This document shows positions 9,928 through 22,077 of a DNA stretch of 46,936 bases, piece by piece. This DNA comes from Cerioporus squamosus (lineage: Eukaryota; Basidiomycota; Agaricomycetes; Polyporales; Polyporaceae). A program made the position numbers and the translations under genes. Under the pieces are notes generated by a model. It had not been told where the DNA came from. It did not search any database and was given only the letters and a program-made list of their open reading frames with translations. Positions within the stretch are counted from its first letter, which is position 1. Each line of letters starts with the position of its first letter. The stretch covers positions 1 to 46,936 of the forward strand of contig JABYQS010000242.1 of NCBI GenBank assembly GCA_022592435.1, given 5' to 3'.

Positions 9928-11326
9928 ATGGTCAGACTCGCCTCTGTCGTTTTCCTCGCCCTCAGTGGTCTCGCCATTGCTGCCCCGATCAAGCTCAGCC
10001 GTCGCGCGTTCCAGCTCCTCGAGTAAGTCGCGTATTATTACTGTGGGTAGCGTCACGTCGTTTGACACCAGGCTTTCCAGCTATGCCGACTTCCAGATCT
10101 CGGACGGCACGGCGGGCGACGCGCAGACCAAGGCCAACGCTGTCTTCGTCGACCCCTTCGCCGGTGTCGATCTCGCGACGGTCGACGATACCACCCTCAA
10201 GGCCGTCCAGACCATGCGCGAGGCTGCTGAGAGCGCCGAGACGGACCAGTTCAACCCGGCTATCGAGGCCGCTTCCGGCGCCGAGGCCGATGCGCTCCAG
10301 AACGGCAAGATTCAGAACAAGGTCCTCAAGCTCACGGGTGAGATCCAGGCGCTGAACATCCAGGTGCGTCGTCTTCACCTTCTACCGCAATGGTGAACAC
10401 TATGTTGATGACTGCTCGCTGGATCTGTAGATCGCCCAGGCGAAGGCGTCGGGTGACGACACGTCCGATCTCGAGGACAAGGTCGCGGAGGAGCAGACCA
10501 AGCTCAACTCCAACATCAAGCTGGACACGGCCGCTGCCGGTCAGGCCTCCAAGGGCGTGACCGGCGGTAGCACCGGCACCAACAACGCCGCTGCCAAGGC
10601 CTCATCCACTGCCAAGGCCTCCTCCACCGCGAAGGCCTCATCAACCGCGAAGGCCTCATCAACCGCGAAGGCCGCCTCCACCAAGACTGCGTCTTCGTCT
10701 TCGTCTGCGTCCACCGCCACCGCCGCGGCCGCCGCCTCTGGCGGCGCTGACGCTTCCACCTTCACTTTCGCTGTCCAGGAGTGAGTCATCTCTCGCTGGC
10801 ACTCCTGTTTTCCGATGCCTTATACTGACGCTTCCGCGCCAGCTACGCCGACTTCCAGATTTCCGACGGCACCGCCGGTGACGCGGAGGCCCAGGCGAAC
10901 GCCGTCTTCGTTGACCCGCTCGCCGGCCTCGACCTTGCCACGCTCGACGACAGCGTCGCGGCGAACATGGAGACAATGCGCCAGGCCGCCGAGGCCGCGG
11001 AGACGGACGACTTCAACCCTGCGATCGACGCTGCGTCCGGCGACGCCGCGGACGCGCTCCAGAACGGCAAGATCAAGAACAAGGTCCTCAAGCTCACCGG
11101 CGAGGTCCAGGTGCTGAAGATCAAGCTCGCGAAGGCGCAGGCTGCGGGCGACGACACCTCTGACATCGAGGACAAGATTACCGAGGAACAGTACGTCTGT
11201 CTCGCGCGCCCGTCGCATTGATGGATATCGAGGCTGACCTGATTGTTCGCGTGCAGGACGAAGCTCACCACGAACATCGCGACCGACAAGGCGCACGCCG
11301 GCGATGCCTCCCAGGGCGTCGCGTAA
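9928..11326 (+). CDS. Small secreted protein with two tandem copies of one domain
   Basis: The start MVRLASVVFLALSGLAIAAP is a clear signal peptide. Exons: 9928-10022, 10081-10363, 10431-10780, 10843-11190 and 11257-11326; all junctions keep frame. The mature protein repeats one module of about 125 residues: each copy starts DYADFQISDGTAGDA, passes NAVFVDP, FNPAI and ALQNGKI, and ends in a Lys-rich helix with GDDTSD and EEQTKL. Intron phases match between copies (a DYADFQ codon split at each module start), so the duplication included intron positions. The linker holds five 6-residue units (AKASST type). No catalytic motif is visible. Similar secreted proteins are known in wood-decay Agaricomycetes, but I know of no function. 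Confidence 0.9.
10593..10682 (+). repeat. 18-bp tandem repeat, five copies, coding for AKASST units
   Basis: Five consecutive 18-base units at 10593, 10611, 10629, 10647 and 10665 encode Ala-Lys-Ala-Ser-Ser-Thr, the last one slightly changed. They sit in the linker between the two secreted modules. Units 3 and 4 are identical, so copy number may vary between strains. Confidence 0.9.
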
Positions 11327-12278
11327 GCTGATCCTTACGCGTTTGCTCGTGCCCTCCCCCGAGCTCTAGCTGTGTTCCCTACGCCGGGACGCTCTCATCC
11401 CGTCACTATTGTTGCACAGAAACACTTTGTACCGGTAGCTCACCTTTCCTTATATTGCAATTCCACTGGATACGGAGAGAAACTACTTCGCTGTATGTGC
11501 GGTTGGGGGGATGAAAATCAGTTGCATTCAGCATCTTGGAGTTGCAAGGGCTGGAACGACTGCGAGTGAGTACTAATTCGCATGAAAAGCTCGGATGTAA
11601 GATTAAACGAGAGTCGAACCAAACGAGAAGTGAACTGAACCAATCGTTGACTTGCCTTGACTCTATTGATGAGCGCCTCCCTGATTGCCAGTGCATGCAC
11701 CTGTACCACGACGAACGTTGAACTTCTTGACCTTTCATCTCGCATGCTACTGTCCGGATCGACGGTGCTTTGAAGTCGCAGTGCCATGCGGACAGCATGT
11801 GAGGACAAGAAGCCGACCCCCGCAAGCCAAGATACAGTGCTTGCCTGCGGCCGCGGCGCTCACTGCGGACCGCGGTCAACTTGTGGTTCGAAATCAGATC
11901 TTGACTGCCAGTATCCACGCTTGGTCTGTTCATCCTCCTTGTCTGCGCACTGAGTACCGCAGAAAGCAAACGGCTTCCGGTATCCGAAGACCAGTTGGCT
12001 TCGAACAGATCCCTAGCCGCTTCTCGCCACTGGTGCATCTAACCTTGCTGCACCGATGATAGATGGATGTGCTCACTCGTATTCGCGCAGACGTGTTAGC
12101 GGCGCCACGCCCCGCATTTCCAAAGACACAACTCCATAGGTTGCTAACGACTTGGATGTCGCCCATTGCCACCGAAGCCTTCTCTCATGGGCGATGGTTT
12201 GAGAGCGGTGCCGCATGGTCGATATAAGGGTCGAACTGGCTCCGTACGGGTCCTCAAACCCCTCGTCGGTGCAGCAAG
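11327..12278. other. Intergenic, no gene recognised
   Basis: About 950 bases between the secreted-protein stop and the DUF6533 start. The longest minus-strand open frame (11406-12038) shows no family resemblance and lies in ordinary-composition DNA. I see no convincing RNA gene or repeat. Confidence 0.5.
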
Positions 12279-14042
12279 ATGTCCGCTCAAGAAGTTTCCG
12301 AAGTTATAGCTGCATACCAGAATTAGTAGGTCTTGTCCTGTCCCGGTACTCAACTGCCGTGCGCTGATCGTCCGCTCTGTCCCCAGTAAGAATGAAGACT
12401 ACGTCTTCTTTGCGTCCCTGAGTGAGCCTCATCATCAAAACTGCTCCTGTCGCCGGGCGTACGCACTCAGCCCCGAACAGTGCCCATGGTATACGACTAC
12501 CTCATCACGTTCGACCGCGAGGTTGGGCTCTTCTGGACCGGTAAGATCACAGGTGCATCCGCGCTCTACTTCGCCACCAGGTACATCCCGATGCTCTACG
12601 TCATCCTCAACACGATAACATCATCCCCGAAACTCTCGGCCGAGGTAGGTTGAAGTTCACGCAGATATCTTGCGCGTTTGTTGCCAGCTAACACCACTAT
12701 ACAGAGGTATGGCGGACTGTTATCAAGCTTTACTCCCGGCTGATTCGGTCTCCGCAATCCCTCACTACAGCTGCAATCTTATCGTCAAAGCAGGCCTTAC
12801 AGTGGACAACCTTCAATACATCGCGCCCGCGTGTAAGTGCGAGCAACACCGAGTGATCCTCGAGGACCGCGCTAATGAGTACATGCTTCTCCTCTCATCC
12901 CGCAGTCTTCGCGGGCCTGCGAGCCTTCGCTCTAACCAAGAACCGTGTCGCCTCTCTGCTAATATTTTTGTTGTCTCTTGCGCCGTTTGCCGTTAATCTA
13001 GTAGGTCAGCCCATTACTACCACCGCCTTCTTCTCGCTGACTCGAGCGAATGCAGTTCCAGTACCACCTCGGCATCTCAGGAGTATTGATCCCAGGGGCC
13101 GGATGCGGAGAGACGTACTCTATCACAGAGGCTGAGGTCATCATGTTCGTTGTCTTCCCTCCCCCTCTACTCTCGCGAAGTGGGAACACATGACTGACGA
13201 GATTTGCAGACGTACGTTTCGCTTGGCTGACAGTCGATCCGAGTCGCTTATGGCTACCCGCTCGCAGTCACCGCAGTCTCTAGAGCGGGGTCTATCATTT
13301 CCGACTTCCTCCTGGTGATGGCGACTTGGCGCAACCTGAGAACTAGCCCGATACTTGCGGAATTGTCCCGCGGGACGCGAGCATCGCTGGCTTCCGTCAT
13401 GCTGTGGAATGGTACGCGCAGTACTTATTTCCTATGCTCCAAGGTGCTTGCTCATATCCGAGTTTCATACCATCCAGGCAGTCTGTACTTCATGTGGGTC
13501 GAGCTCGCAGTGTGCTTCAAGTAGCGCGATGGTGACGGGCTGACACGTACTGATCTTTCAGAATTCTATTCGTACTGAACGTCCTCCATCTGGGCTTCAC
13601 GCTGTCTTCGGTGCGTTGTGCATGCCTTCCGCCCTCCAGATGGGATACAAGCAGCTGACTCTGACACCACTACGACGCACCCCGGCAGATCGTGCGCCCA
13701 GCGCCCGGCATGGAGAGCTTCATCGGCGAGTTCACGAACCCGTACGTCGATCCTACCCCCACACGGATGGACGCGCGCTGACCTTCCTCAATGACTACTG
13801 CCAGTCTCACAGTCGTCCTCGTCTGCCGCTTCCTTCTCGACCTGCAGCAAGCCAGCCACAAGGACGTGAGGTTCGACGTGGACTCGGACGTCGACGGCTC
13901 TCCGTCCTCGTCCTCCGGCTCCGCCGCGGCCGGCGTCGGCTCAGTTATCTTCGCAAGGGTGCTTGGCTCGATTGGCTCAACGATCGTGCCTTCTGTCTGT
14001 GCGGACGATGTGCAAGAAGGCCGCGTCTCTCCGGGGCCGTAG
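12279..14042 (+). CDS. DUF6533-family seven-helix membrane protein
   Basis: The N-terminal part reads VYDYLITFDREVGLFWTG followed by ATRYIPMLYVILN, the signature of the basidiomycete DUF6533 domain. Later exons give SCNLIVKAGLTVDNLQYIAP, FAGLRAFALTKNR with LLIFLLSLAPFAVNL, YHLGISGVLIP with CGETYS, a SRAGSIISDFLLVMATW helix, and SLYFMILFVLNVLHL. The predicted topology is about seven helices, with an Asp/Ser-rich cytosolic tail. These proteins are a large Agaricomycete family of unknown function, sometimes compared with receptors. Clear exons: 12771-12832, 12906-13000, 13056-about 13133, about 13224-13412 and the last from about 13803. Two junctions are awkward: between 12644 and 12771 only a 2-nt exon restores frame, and the donor near 13134 is weak. 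Confidence 0.8.
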
Positions 14043-14160
14043 GATGCTCCCCGAAGCGAGACCAGCTCCTACTGTTACGTCGAGAGAGCTGTCGAGATGA
14101 GTAACATTCAGTATAGTACAACAATGATATATGTAGTGATACACAAATTTGTACGAGGCT

Positions 14161-15897
14161 TCAATCGATCTCGAGCTTCTGGTTCTCCTTTTTCTCCCAC
14201 TGCATATGCGCCGGTCCTTTCTTCGAGAACGATCGTCTTCCCCGCTTGTACACCGCAATGCCACTCATAAAGGCCATCTTTCTCTCCGCCTTTGCCATCC
14301 TTGGGTTTCGTCCAACGAACCTTAACATCGTTTGATTCTGCGCCGAGGTCTGCACCTGACTTCCTCGCCGTCGTTCGCGCGCGCGAGCCCCTCGGGCTTC
14401 TGAAGCGCGACTTTGACCTTCAGATCGTCGTTCCCAAGCGCTATCGCAGCGCAGACGACAACGTCGGTCACGTCGACCTTGTGGCCGTTCGTCAGGGTGG
14501 TCAACACTGTCTGCGTCGTCGTCTTCGTACGCTCCGCGAAGTTGCGCGCCGGCTCTTGGTCCGTGCGCGACTTGCGCTCGCACGAGACCTTGAGAGCTGT
14601 GTCCACCCCAAGGACGCAGTCGAAACTCTCGTCAACACTGACATGCTAGAAGAGTATGTCAGCTTGATGGTTGCGCAAGAGGCCAAACCCAGAATTGAAC
14701 ACATACCTTGAGCGATGTCTTCGTGACGAAGCCGTCGTCCATGAAGACGCTGACTGGCCCGGGAAGGAGCTCGTAGTCGCTCGTATTCTTGATGCTCGCC
14801 TCGATGTAGGCAGACGGTCCCTTGCGCGGAACGCACACGTACTTGAGAGTCCCAGAGAAGTCCAGGACGGCAATTGTGATCTTGTGCGCCAAACCGTCGC
14901 TGGGAAGCGACACTCGGCCATCGATCCGATAGAATAAGACGACAGGGTTGCGGTCGACCGCAGTTGCTTGTCCAGCTGGGAGAGCAGCTTCAGGAGTTGC
15001 AACCGATGTCCTGCACGGTGATACGTCGCTCCCACCGCGGATGGAGGAGGAAGATCTCGAGTAGCCCCCTGCAATGCGCTCTCGCCGGAGGGGCGGTGAT
15101 ACTGCTGACCGGTAGCGCCCCCGGGCCTCATGGCGAGACTCGTCATAAGACGACACCTGACGCGACTGCGACTTCTCGACCAGCTTCAGAGCTTCGGCTG
15201 CGGGGACGGTGAGACTCTGCAGGGTCTGCGAACTAGCTGTGCACAGCGTGAGAGCTGCATCAGTCCAGTCTTCTCCGGTCATCTGGCTGATGCTGGCGGA
15301 GTAGTGTAGCTTTATACTCGAGGACGTTTTGCCCTCGGCCGTGCTGGTGGCTCGGAGATCATAGAAGGGTAGCCAGCTCACACCGGATACCACTGCAAGA
15401 GTAGATGACTTGTTGTACCCTCTGCTCGCCTTCTCGAGGAGCGAGATCTCGCGCTCAAGCTTGGCGATATCTTCTTCAAGCTCAAGGATAGTCTTCATGG
15501 CGTGGCGGCGCTTCCGTTCCAAGATGCCATCCAGAAACGCGTTCATCTCCGTCGCAGGCATCCGGGTCTGCAGCGGTGAGAGCATAGAGCCCTCCAGCGC
15601 ATGATGCTCTTCCTGATACAGAGTGCGTTCGGTGTTCAGCTGTTTCTTCCTGAGTCGGAACTTTCCTATGGCCTCATATCTTGGGCTGTGGCGTGCAGAC
15701 CGGCCCGTTTTCACGTCGCAGCAGATGTCAAGGACAATTGCATTCTCGCCAAGGCCATGAACCCTAGGAGAATCAGCGTCAATGTCGCTTGACAGTCCTG
15801 ATATCTCTACGGTGTTCCGACCACTCTGCGCCAGGGCACACTCAGTACATATGGCCGCGCTACGAATGCTGGATTGGACGATGCTCAGGCTGCCCAC
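14161..15897 (-). pseudogene. DUF4139/DUF4140 (mucoidy-inhibitor-like) protein with a frameshift near the end
   Basis: The first 410 residues show a DUF4140-like start (GRNTVEISGLSSDIDADSPRV), a coiled coil around residues 115-160 (LELEEDIAKLEREISLLEKA) and DUF4139 motifs (VSWLPFYDLRA, LHYSASISQMTGEDW, DRNPVVLFYRIDGRV, AYIEASIKNTSDYELLPGPVSVFMDD). An intron at 14646-14706 joins to VDESFDCVLGVD and NDDLKVKVALQKPEGLA. Near 14355 the frame changes: the conserved C-terminal sequence (VRWTKPKDGKGG, LYEWHCGV) continues one base out, to 14161. No ATG in frame begins the first exon, so an upstream exon or damage is likely. Function in fungi is unknown. It may be a real pseudogene or reflect a sequence error. 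Confidence 0.7.
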
Positions 15898-16254
15898 CGT
15901 GCCCGGCTAGCGACTGTGGCTCGTTAACCTCTAACCCTCGCTCGCACATGGTCTGAGCTCATCAGCAGAGGTCCTACCATACTCTATATGGCTTGGTGCT
16001 GGCCTGCAAGCAGTGTGAGATTGGATTAAGCTAAGGACGAGTTGGAGGAGGTACTGAAGGTTAAGAGGAGGAGATTAGATTAGATGATAAAGGCTACAAA
16101 GTAGATAAGATAGGGCGAGCCAGGGACCCTGAATGCACCTGAATACGCGCTCTTTCTCTCTGACTTCTACCTCAACCTCGGTCCTCGGAGAGCTATCGCC
16201 ACTCATACGGCACAGACATCCTGAATATCACAACCCGTAGAGGAGAGGAGGACA
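15898..16254. other. Divergent intergenic region with a purine-rich stretch
   Basis: This separates the minus-strand DUF4139 gene from the plus-strand PPE1 gene. 16020-16110 is rich in A and G with GGAGGAG and TTAGATTAGAT pieces. I see no gene. It probably serves as promoter for PPE1 and possibly also for its neighbour. Confidence 0.4.
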
Positions 16255-17789
16255 ATGTCGGATCTATACCGTTCTGCCTTGCAAGCCCGGTTTGCAAAGG
16301 CGCCACAACTCCCGCCTCTGCCGGGAGAAGAAGATGAAGAGAACGAGGCAGAAGATCATGTTGGATCCCTTCCAGGAGGCATGGGCCCGCCAGCAGCGTA
16401 CGTGAATCACTCTTCTGACCGCAAAATGGTCGTATATGCGCTAGACAACGCAACAGGCCCTCGCGAACGCCCCGAGCAGCTCGTAAACATACCCCGAACG
16501 CAGGATTCACACCGATATCCGCTTCTGGTTACTTTGATCAGGCGATGCAGGTTTCTGTGTCTGATTCCGATCTCGATTTCCGCGCGTACTACACCCCGCC
16601 CAAGTTCACAGACGGGACGGTCATGATCTGCCACCATGGAGCTGGATACTCAGGTCTCTCGTTCGCATGTATGGCGAAGGAGATCACAGACATGACCAGA
16701 GGCGAGTGTGGTGTGCTCTCGTACGATTGTCGTGGTCATGGTGCGTGTGGCATGCGCGGCTGTCCGGACACTTCTAACTTGCTTCAGGGAAGACAAAACA
16801 CATAAGCAGGCCTGAGTTCCCCGAGGAGGAGAACCTCGACGTGGAGGTGCTGACTGCCGACCTCGTCAATCTCCTGCGGGTTGTGTTCCCAGATGCTCAA
16901 TCTGCACCTTCCCTTCTCGTAAGTCGTTTCAAGGGATACATGACGAACGCTCAATGTTCTCCAGCTTGTCGGGCACAGCTTAGGAGGATCAGTGTGCGTC
17001 CGGGCCTGTCCGAAGCTGCAGGAGCATCGCTATCGGATAACAGGTGTCGCGGTCATAGATGTGGTGGAAGGTTCGTGGAAGTTGCTCGACCCAGTCGGAT
17101 CCGACGCTGACGTGCTTTCTGCCCAGAGTTCACGCTGGAAGCCCTCCCGCTCATGCATAGCCTGCTTAACGCACGTCCGGAGGGGTTTGACAGCCCGGAA
17201 GAGGCGATCGAGTGGCAGTGAGTCTCGATGTGTCGCAGGGGAAAATGTCCGTTGAATTTCGCCGTCACGACAGCGTAAAGACCAACACGATCCGCAATCC
17301 CGCGTCCGCCAGGGTGTCCGTGCCCGGCATCATCGTCCCGGCCCCTCCCGGATCCCCAGCAAGTTCTCCCGCGTACCTCTGGCGCACTCCCTTGCGTTCC
17401 ACGGCATCATACTGGACGAGTGAGTTTCCTGCGTCCGCGACTGGTTTCCGCAACTCATGACGTTCGCACCATTAGGTTGGTTCACAGGGCTCTCAAGCAA
17501 ATTTCTGGCGTCGCGGACTGCCCGACTCTTGGTTCTTGCGGGGACAGAGCGTCTGGACAAGGAGCTGATGATAGGCCAGATGCAGGGCAAGTTCCAGCTC
17601 GTCGTGATCCCCGGGGTCGGACATATGGTGCACGAGGTCGGTTGATGATACTATCAATTCGAGATTCGGCAGAACAGCTAACATCGGCGATTCAAGGATG
17701 ATCCCACCAGGATGGCTGACGTCCTTGTGGAGTTTTGGAGGCGCAACGAGCGCGTTGTGGTTGGCGTTAAGAAAGTTGGAGAGCTATAG
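16255..17789 (+). CDS. PPE1: Protein phosphatase methylesterase 1 (alpha/beta hydrolase), 8 exons
   Basis: It removes the methyl ester from the C-terminal leucine of the PP2A catalytic subunit and so tunes phosphatase holoenzyme assembly. Exons: 16255-16397, 16445-16740, 16788-16918, 16965-17070, 17127-17217, 17274-17419, 17476-17636 and 17697-17789; phases agree. The protein is about 388 residues, normal for the family. Motifs: GMGPP then a basic linker, [21 protein letters not shown] (oxyanion region), [20 protein letters not shown] with the nucleophile Ser, VIDVVEE near the acid Asp, [22 protein letters not shown], and [14 protein letters not shown] with the catalytic His. The VVEG-T stretch of most homologues reads VVEE-FT here, a small difference at an exon junction. 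Confidence 0.95.
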
Positions 17790-18609
17790 CTGTAGCCACC
17801 TCCACGCGAGATTGAAACGGAAGCATTGGAAGTATCATGCGCTTGGCGGAATAGTTGTACTGTAGAGTGACCAATCAGATACACTTCATGAATGACATCA
17901 AAGTGCTTGTTCGACAGTCCAGACTCGCCGACTCGATGGTCAGTACTGATTGGAGTCGATATGGCCGGCCCTTACCTGCCTAAGTATACTGCAGAGAACC
18001 CTAAATCATGACAGTCCACCTCGCGGGATGATGGCGGTCTGCGTGGAAGCTCATCGCGTACAAACCAATTAGTGGGTTCCTGAATACGACATGTGTACAA
18101 TAAGCTAGAAGAGATCCATACATATGATTACCTCCGCCGGCACAATCCACCAATCCGAAAATCCTCCAAGACCCCATTAGCCTTCCTCCAGGCACCGTGA
18201 TGCCAAGTCCGCCTCCGCGGCCCCCCAATATCGGCCGAGGATTGAGCAATGGTGTGTTGCATGCAACGTCCAGGCCATACCAGGCCATACCGCCATACCG
18301 GTGGCCGCATCAATGGAGTCGGAGGGATCGAACGTCGACCGGAGTTCCGCGCTGCTTCTGTTCAACCGTCTATATGTAATTATGATATTAGCGGGTGCAA
18401 TGTGAATGGCGAAGGGCAATTCATAAGTTATAAGGCTCGCGGTCGACGGAGATATCGCCGACCAGTGATAGTAGATAGCGTCCGCGGAGGATGAATTGTC
18501 TGACAGCAGGGCTGCCGTGAACGCAAAACTTAGAAGGTTCCTGTAGCTCGTGGCATGCGCGCAGAATCTTCCCCAAAGTTCTGGTTGAAGGGAGCAAAGC
18601 ACGAAGGCT
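17790..18609. other. Intergenic between two convergent genes
   Basis: PPE1 ends at 17789 and the minus-strand monooxygenase ends near 18610, so this is shared 3' flank. An ACCAGGCCAT motif is directly repeated around 18270-18290. No gene is recognised. Open frames are short and overlap on both strands. Confidence 0.5.
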
Positions 18610-20672
18610 TCATTCACCATGGATGGCCGTTTTCAGAAGTAGTCTCGGTAGCGGTCTCACTAACCTGCACCGTGAATGCCGAGAAGTCGAGCTGGGGAGC
18701 GTCTCCGTCCCCTCCTCGCCGGCCTCACGCCCTTGAAGTGCGCGCTCGCGGAGGAGCCCCCACTGGACCCACCAGTCGTCCGCCTCGTCCTCGCAGTCGT
18801 ATCCGAATATCGTGCGGACCTCGTCCCAGGCGCCGCTCGCCTCGCCGTCCCCGCCCTCGAGCACGTTCAGGCCCTTCTCGCCGAGCATGCGCATGCCTTC
18901 GTCGCGCGCCCGCGACTGGTCGCAGGCGGGCATCGCCATGAAGAACGCGTTTCCAAACTCGCTCGCGCGTACTTTGCGTGTGCGTCCCTGCCGCAGCTCT
19001 TGGAACGCGTAGAGGAAGCTCTCGATCTGCCGCTCTTCGCTGAGGTGCGAGAAGAGCTTCGCGAGCACCGCGCCGTCCTCAACCGCCATCGCCGTCGCTT
19101 GGATTGTGCCTGGCTGCAGGACGGACGTCGCAGTCAGCCACTCGCTCTTGCACAACAACCGGCCAATTCGGTGACTGATAGACGTACTGGGAAGGGATGC
19201 GCCGCCTCGCCGATCAGCACCAGCCGACCGTCATCGTCCACCCAGTCTTCGAGGTCGTTGTGATCTCGTATAGTAATCCGCGTGGCTTTCCGGGCGTTCT
19301 TGACTATCGGTTCTAGCCTGCACGGCAAGGGATACGTAAGGACATTCCACCAGGTAATGGAGGTTGGATGAGGTCATACCGGGAGTCAACCTGGGAGGCT
19401 ATCTCAACCAAAGATACTGACGGTTCGTCCCCGAACTTGCCCTCTCCTGAGTCGTCTGGTCCGTAGAACTGAAAGACGAAGTCCTCCTGGTCATGCTGGA
19501 CATCCGCGCGTGAGCCCTCGTCCCGCTGTACCGAGCTTTTGAAGTACTCACCACTGGGAACCCAACAATGGCGCGGCCATCACCGAACGCCACAAAAACG
19601 CCGTTCTACCAGGCCGCTTCGTCAATACAGTTGCGAAGAAGGGAATAACCTCGCCTACCTCTTTTCGTAGTTGTGTCAGATTTGGGGGAAGGTGTTTGCC
19701 AGAAACGACGGTACTGTGGGGGGACTAAATGAGCCCTGCCCAGTTCAGGGGAAGGGAAGAGAGGGGGCGAAAAGCTTCAACTTACTCGTACATCGCCAGC
19801 CCTGTCGGCGCACCCCGGACCTGCTGTCCGATGACCGCCGCTCGGGATGGTCCATACTCGCCGTCCGCGCCAACGAGCACGTCTCCAGAAAGAGTCTCCC
19901 CCGACGCCAGCGTCACCTCGCGCTCCGACGCGTCGATCTCGACGACCTCAGAGTTGTAGTGGACCTGAGCGCCTGCTCGTGTGGCGGCATCATACAGAAT
20001 ATCATACAGTTCGGCATGCTGGTGGTGGCGTTGGCTCGATCGGTTGTGTTGCAAGGGACGAAGGAAGGAGGCAGACGTACAGTGAGCACCATGAATACAC
20101 CTCTCGTCTCCTTCAACACGTCTTGACTCCATACTTGCGAACCAAGGTAGTCTCCGGACTCATCTGGAATGCCGGTCAGCCAGGCGGAGTCCAGTCATCG
20201 GGCCGTACTCACATTTCGTGAAGATGATCGTATGCGACACCAGGGCCTTCTCCTTGAGCGCGTCCTTCAAACCCCAGTGGAACAGGATTTTGGTGAGATT
20301 TGGTGGTAGCCGGATCCCGCTGTCCCCGCGCTTCATGCTACGTCAGAAGCAGTCACATAGCCAGACGCTACGCCACATACCGCGGATTTCCTGTCGTGTC
20401 GTTCCAGCACTAATACATGGTGTCCCACTCGACGCAGCGCGAGCGCACATGCCAATCCCGCGAGGCCTGCATTGGTGGCGGTGACGAACGTTGACACTAT
20501 GTCAGAGTGCTGGGGACGCTATGGGATGATGCTCACCTCCTCCAATGATCAGGAAGCTGATTGGATGGGCTGTTTGAAGCGGAGCATTCGAAGACTAAGC
20601 AGGGAAACAGGTTGAGCACCGGAGTTGCGACGCAAAAGACCAGTCGCGGGGCCGACGTACTTCAGCACTCAT
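18610..20672 (-). CDS. FAD-dependent monooxygenase (salicylate-hydroxylase-like)
   Basis: A flavoprotein of the aromatic-ring hydroxylase class, which uses NAD(P)H and O2; the substrate is unknown. The gene reads from an ATG at 20672 with a 12-nt first exon (20661-20672), then 20537-20594, 20381-20466, 20213-20330 and further exons. Motifs in order: FLIIGGGLAGLACALALRR (GxGxxG dinucleotide fold), VLVLERHDR, GDSGIRLPPNLTKIL, SGDVLVGADGEYGPSR (the DG motif), VLIGEAAHPFP then, after an intron at 19114-19187, PGTIQATAMAVEDGAVLAKL (second FAD-binding GD-type motif). The frame to the stop at 18610 ends in a low-quality tail. Another frame across 18620-18710 reads DFSAFTVQV, which looks more like a genuine C-terminus, so a one-base shift near 18710 is possible. 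Confidence 0.8.
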
Positions 20673-22077
20673 GGTTGCGGGCGACAGCGAGGAGAGGAGG
20701 GACAGCAAAGTAACAGGGAGAGTTGCATAATTTGCAGGTCGCGGAGATATATCACTGTTGCAGGGAGCCGCTAGAAGGAAACTCGTGCGTCAGCCCAAAA
20801 CTGATCTTGACCTGAGGCGGTCGCTTAGGGAGACCCCGGGTCCATAAATTCCAGAAGCGCAGGCCCAGGGAGCCGCTACTTAGCCGTAAGTACCCCATCA
20901 GGGCCACTCTCGCTTCGTTCGCCGGGGTCCGAACCTCCATGCCAGTTGTCATCTCTCGTTCCCTGCCCACGCCGCCACGGAGTGCCACGGGCATAGAGGG
21001 AGGTCGCATTAACCTCCCGCTTCCGCTGCGCTTCAGGAAACCACGGAACAACGAGAATTGGGGTCACAGATGTGCAGACAGATTTCTCGGGAGTCTACTG
21101 AGATCCAGCTTTGTGAGACTCCGTCTGATCCGTAGAGCGTCAAGGAAAATCACGCAACATTGATCCCGCGACACTACTCAAGAAGGGAAGGCGGGTGCAC
21201 GGGTCAGCAAGTCGGGATCGTGGCGTGAGGCGGGGGCGCGGCCAAACTTGAGCCGGCTGCCTCGCTGCTACCGCGCGTTGTTGCCAACTTGCCTCGGATC
21301 GACACGGTCCAATGGGTTAAGTACGGGATCCGTCATCCCGGCACTATGTACTTGACGCCATGCGAGCTCGGTAGAGGATTTGCCTTTAGACATGGACAAC
21401 GCATTCCCCGATTCGCGACTTCCGCCATCGCGAAGCCCTGCTGGCTCTCCGGTTCTGTCCTGTTCTGTCCGTGCGATGAGAAGACATCTCAATTATGTCT
21501 CGCCTACGCGGCTGCCGGCTGCGGATTGGTCTCAGTGATAGGTGATAGCCTGTTGCTTCTCTTATGTACGATACAGGCGTCGTACCTGCTGCTACCTGAT
21601 TCTGTGGCTAAAGGACGACCGGGTACCCACTGCCATCCCAATACTCCCTCCTCGACCTTGCTCCTGGAGACGGGGTCCAGAGGTGAAGATAGTGATGAAT
21701 GGAGGAGCATGGATGATGGTGGCGGCCGAGGACCGGAAGCAAAATCCGCGAGTCTGGAAGCGCCAAGACAGGTACGACCATCGGCAAAGAGCGGCATTCG
21801 TCTTACATCATACTCTGCAGGGTCAGCTACTTACATACATGAGTGCGTAGCGTACTAAGCGTGAAGGTAGTCAGCGACGGTAGCCAAGGAGAACAATACG
21901 TGTGACTCAGTGGACAGATGTGTTGGATCAGGAGATACCAACACCAGGTAGCAGCGAAGCACGGTGGCAGAAGGATCGCAAACAGAACGAAGGTAAAGCA
22001 AGCGCAATTGTTGAGATGTCGGGACAAGCATGCGGGGCAGAGCCTTCGAAGGACGGCACAATTGTGCGCCACCACCC
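20673..22077. other. Intergenic, no gene recognised
   Basis: About 1.4 kb upstream of the monooxygenase and downstream of the TPR gene. CAGGGAGCCGCTA occurs twice in direct orientation (about 20760 and 20866). The longest open frame (21289-21858, plus) has no recognisable motif. Promoter elements for the monooxygenase should lie near 20700-20900, but I cannot point to a TATA box. Confidence 0.45.

Noticed and set aside
11406..12038. A 210-codon minus-strand gene
   Set aside because: No recognisable domain and composition like ordinary intergenic DNA.
21289..21858. A 189-codon plus-strand gene
   Set aside because: No motif, no clear start context, and alternative frames of similar length overlap it.
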